This document shows, piece after piece, positions 6,306 to 7,844 of a stretch of 7,844 bases of DNA. The first letter of the stretch is position 1. Each line of letters begins with the position of its first letter. The translations under genes and the position numbers were made by a program. The stretch comes from Erysipelotrichaceae bacterium (GTDB lineage: Bacteria > Bacillota_I > Bacilli_A > Erysipelotrichales > Coprobacillaceae), in assembly GCA_018365815.1 (NCBI GenBank), contig JAGZJH010000055.1:1-7844 (forward strand). The letters run 5' to 3'. The notes under the pieces were generated by a model, which ran no database searches, had not been told where the DNA came from, and was given only the letters and a program-made list of their open reading frames with translations.

Positions 6306-6575
6306 CCATGACTAATCATTGTATAAATACAAAAATATTTCATTACATCTTTTATACAAAATTAAGAGCGATAAATATCCTAATGTAAAAATGATTGGCA
6401 ATCATTAAGCAATGAAATAATATGAGGGAGCATGATACTCCTGCACTGCAGTTGTGTGAGTTACCACACGAAGATGAAATTTCTGTGAAAATATTAGCCA
6501 TATTTTGTCTAATAGTATTCCCTACTGTTTTCGGGTTATCTGGGATAAATAGAAAACAACTATTCATAAAAAATC

Positions 6576-6606
6576 ACATCAGATAATTGTAAATATTATC
6601 TGATGT
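6576..6606. promoter_or_regulatory. perfect inverted repeat upstream of mazF
   Basis: 12-bp arms ACATCAGATAAT and ATTATCTGATGT (6576-6587, 6595-6606) with a 7-nt spacer, ending 6 bp before the AAAGGAGG of mazF. There is no T-run. It could be an autoregulatory operator of a toxin module, or a hairpin in the leader mRNA; the sequence alone does not decide. Confidence 0.5.
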
Positions 6607-6627
6607 TTACATAAAGGAGGAACAAGT

Positions 6628-6993
6628 ATACACATCAAACGTGGAGAAATCTATCTAGCTAATCTAGATAAGCCATTCGGTTCTGAACAAGGCGGTATCC
6701 GACCTGTATTAATTGTTCAAAATAATGTCGGTAATAAATATTCCCCTACCCTATTGGTAGCCTGCATTACAAGTAAAGCTCATTCCAAACATCATCTCCC
6801 AACACATTATATTATTCCAAAGCAGGTTGGCTTGAAATATGATTCATTGGTGATGATGGAACAAATTAAAGTTATTGATGAAAAACGTATTATTAAATAT
6901 ATAGGTAAGCTATCACCTAAATTTATGAGGATTTTAGATAAACGTTTAAAAATTAGTCTTGGGCTTGTCCCTATAAGAAAAGGAGGAAATTAG
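6628..6993 (+). CDS. mazF: MazF/PemK-type mRNA interferase, ATA start
   Basis: Toxin of a type II toxin-antitoxin system: a sequence-specific endoribonuclease that cuts mRNA. Starting at codon ATA (6628) the protein has 121 aa, the normal length. It begins xHIKRGEIYLANLD, then GSEQGGIRPVLIVQNNVGN (18-36), YSPTLLVACITS (38-49), LPTHY and LVMMEQIK. Arg25 and Thr48, the catalytic pair of Bacillus subtilis MazF, fall at exactly the same numbers only if residue 1 is this ATA. An ideal GGAGG (6616-6620) lies 7 nt before it. The first in-frame ATG (6754) would remove the active site. So a former ATG has probably become ATA, silencing or strongly lowering the toxin. No antitoxin gene is seen upstream; the next gene begins 4 bp after the stop. 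Confidence 0.85.
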   Translation: MHIKRGEIYLANLDKPFGSEQGGIRPVLIVQNNVGNKYSPTLLVACITSKAHSKHHLPTHYIIPKQVGLKYDSLVMMEQIKVIDEKRIIKYIGKLSPKFMRILDKRLKISLGLVPIRKGGN

Positions 6994-6997
6994 AGTT

Positions 6998-7216
6998 ATG
7001 ATTAAACAAGATATTATACAATTCAGTGGCAACAATGTACCTATCTCTGAGGTAGCCAAGATAATGAAAAAGGACAAACAATTTGTAAGAATTGGAATTC
7101 AAGAAAAATGGCTTCCCATTGGTGTTGCCTATAAAAAAGAAGGATCATCGGAATATTCTTATTACGTTTCGCCTAAAAAATTATATGAATATACAGGATA
7201 TATATACAGGGAGTAG
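6998..7216 (+). CDS. small HTH protein, excisionase-like, of an integrative element
   Basis: A 72-aa protein with an HTH-like stretch VPISEVAKIMKKDKQFVRIG (14-33) followed by LPIGVA and SYYVSPKKLYEYTG (54-67). Short proteins of this form (…QFVRIGLQ…LPFG…YYISPKK) commonly sit just before tyrosine integrases in gut Firmicutes phages and integrative elements; an excisionase or accessory DNA-binding role is inferred from that context. Its AGGAGG (6981-6986) lies inside the end of mazF, with the ATG 11 nt further on, so the two are translated from one message. The truncated integrase follows. It could also serve as a partner or antitoxin for MazF, but nothing in its sequence says so. It is one of the few intact genes in this module. 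Confidence 0.7.
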   Translation: MIKQDIIQFSGNNVPISEVAKIMKKDKQFVRIGIQEKWLPIGVAYKKEGSSEYSYYVSPKKLYEYTGYIYRE

Positions 7217-7230
7217 TTGTCAAATGTACT

Positions 7231-7275
7231 CATAGAATTTTTATACATTTCATTTTTTGTATTTTCTATTCTATG
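7231..7275. repeat. inverted repeat before integrase
   Basis: CATAGAAT (7231-7238) and ATTCTATG (7268-7275) with a 29-nt AT-rich spacer, 24 bp before the integrase start. Possible regulator or recombinase binding site; no function can be assigned. Confidence 0.35.
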
Positions 7276-7299
7276 ATAGCAGCGAAAGGAGTGGTAACA

Positions 7300-7782
7300 A
7301 TGAAATTACCAAACAGATTTGGAAGCATATATAAATTGAAGGGAAATAGAAGAAATCCCTATATGGTTGTTTTGACCAAAGGATATGTGCAAATCAAAAG
7401 CAATATCAAAAGAGAAAAAATGATATTAGGTTATTATTGTACAAAAAAAGAAGCATTAAATACTCTTACTAATTATCATGAAAATCCTTATGACATTCAA
7501 ACTGAATCTATTACTTTTGCTGAATTATATGAAAAATGGTCTGAAGAGCATTTTAAAAAATTAAATAATAAATCCTCGATAAGAACATATACAGCAGCAT
7601 TTAATCATTCGAAGCCATTACACAACATGCGTTTTAAAGACATTCGACCTAATCATCTGGAAGGAACAATTGAAAGTGCTGATGTAGGACAAGCTACAAA
7701 ATCACGAATGAAATCAATGTATAATTTAATATATAGATATGATATTAGAATAAAAACCGTACCGGTTAAATGTAAGAATTAA
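7300..7782 (+). pseudogene. tyrosine integrase, truncated before the catalytic domain
   Basis: The N-terminal part of a phage/ICE-type site-specific tyrosine recombinase. Residues 1-~65 (KLPNRFGSIYKLKGNRRNPY...ILGYYCTKKEALNTL...HENPYD) form the arm-type DNA-binding domain. Residues ~70-147 (ITFAELYEKWSEEHF...TYTAAF...MRFKDIRPNHLE...MKSMYNLIYRY) form the SAM-like core-binding domain. Family members then have a catalytic domain with R-H-R-Y residues and reach about 380-400 aa; here 13 unrelated residues and a stop follow. None of the catalytic residues is present. I prefer ATG 7300 to the in-frame ATG 7273 because AAAGGAG (7285-7291) is 8 nt before it. The break at about 7740 marks a deletion or rearrangement junction; the element cannot move by this enzyme. 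Confidence 0.85.
7755..7767. repeat. short GC-rich palindrome near the integrase break
   Basis: AACCG-TAC-CGGTT, unusually GC-rich for this DNA, 14 bp after the last integrase-like codon. Could be part of the foreign sequence joined at the break, or an operator of the next gene, whose -10 follows at 7795. Confidence 0.3.
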
Positions 7783-7791
7783 AGCATCTTA

Positions 7792-7800
7792 TGGTATAAT
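7792..7800 (+). promoter_or_regulatory. extended -10 promoter of the next gene
   Basis: TGGTATAAT: a perfect TATAAT (7795-7800) with the TGn extension. The -35 region (TAAGAA) is poor, as is common for extended -10 promoters. Confidence 0.55.
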
Positions 7801-7837
7801 GTCATAAATTATTAACATAAGAAAGATGAGGAATTTA

Positions 7838-7844
7838 ATGATGA
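7838..7844 (+). CDS. start of a gene running off the window
   Basis: GAGGAA (7828-7833) is followed by tandem ATG codons at 7838 and 7841, in the same frame; the second has the better spacing (7 nt). A promoter lies just upstream. Only two codons are visible, so nothing can be said about the product. Confidence 0.45.

Larger units (their letters stand above)
6172..6610. other. palindrome-rich non-coding region before mazF
   Basis: About 440 bp without a supported gene. It contains a stem-loop after the sigma-like gene, a repeated ATTAGATACG, and inverted repeats at 6319-6359 (TTGTATAAA arms), 6390-6406 (AATGATTG-G-CAATCATT), 6454-6469 (GTGTG/CACAC) and 6576-6606. The part 6421-6560 is visibly richer in G+C than its flanks and open on both strands, but neither frame has a ribosome binding site or a family I recognise. 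Confidence 0.6.

Noticed and set aside
6390..6406. Fur-box-like site
   Set aside because: AATGATTGGCAATCATT has the right outer halves but the wrong centre and spacing, and no iron gene is nearby.
6754..6993. MazF starting at the first in-frame ATG
   Set aside because: It would lack the conserved first 42 residues, including Arg25, and has no ribosome binding site.
7273..7299. Upstream ATG as the integrase start
   Set aside because: No ribosome binding site; the ATG at 7300 has AAAGGAG at ideal distance and begins the family-like KLPNRFGS sequence.
1..7844. CRISPR array, tRNA or rRNA genes
   Set aside because: No regularly spaced repeats with unique spacers, and no cloverleaf or rRNA-like sequence seen on either strand.

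Overview
The window is AT-rich, with strong AGGAGG-type ribosome binding sites, PTS-style sugar genes (RpiR regulator and GH1 6-phospho-beta-glucosidase) and fragments of a Firmicutes-type conjugative element. It looks like a gut Bacillota genome, perhaps Erysipelotrichia or Clostridia. The family names come from motifs read by eye; the taxonomic guess is inference only.

Left part (1-855): an HxlR-type redox or drug-responsive repressor (minus strand) and a small cupin protein (plus strand) are divergently transcribed. The promoters between them are mirror images, with both -35 boxes inside one long perfect inverted repeat, which is probably the shared operator. The repressor loses family similarity after about 57 residues. 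It runs into sequence that looks like the end of an insertion sequence (possibly IS21-type), so it is probably broken. A good terminator follows the cupin gene.

Middle part (915-5116, all minus strand): reading in the direction of transcription, the genes are an RpiR/SIS regulator, a hairpin and promoter/operator region, a GH1 6-phospho-beta-glucosidase, a divergent cytidylate-kinase-like protein, and a pair of half-size chromate (CHR) transporter genes. The last four are packed like an operon (2-bp gap, 13-bp gap, 4-bp ATGA overlap). The first CHR gene has two in-frame TAA codons, so the two-subunit transporter is probably dead. No PTS permease is present in the window.

Intergenic stretch (5117-5759): very AT-rich, no convincing gene. 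It holds a putative rpiR promoter, a long pure-AT hairpin and a strong plus-strand terminator that has no visible gene in front of it.

Right part (5760-7844, plus strand): remnant of the regulatory/recombination end of an integrative element. It holds a frameshifted sigma-70-like gene, about 440 bp of non-coding DNA crowded with palindromes and short repeats, an orphan MazF toxin whose start codon appears to be ATA, a small intact HTH/excisionase-like protein, and a tyrosine integrase cut off before its catalytic domain. A promoter, ribosome binding site and start codon for the next gene lie at the right edge.

The common thread is decay: five of the eleven protein genes that lie mostly or wholly inside the window (hxlR, chrA1, the sigma-like gene, mazF by its start codon, int) carry a visible lesion.
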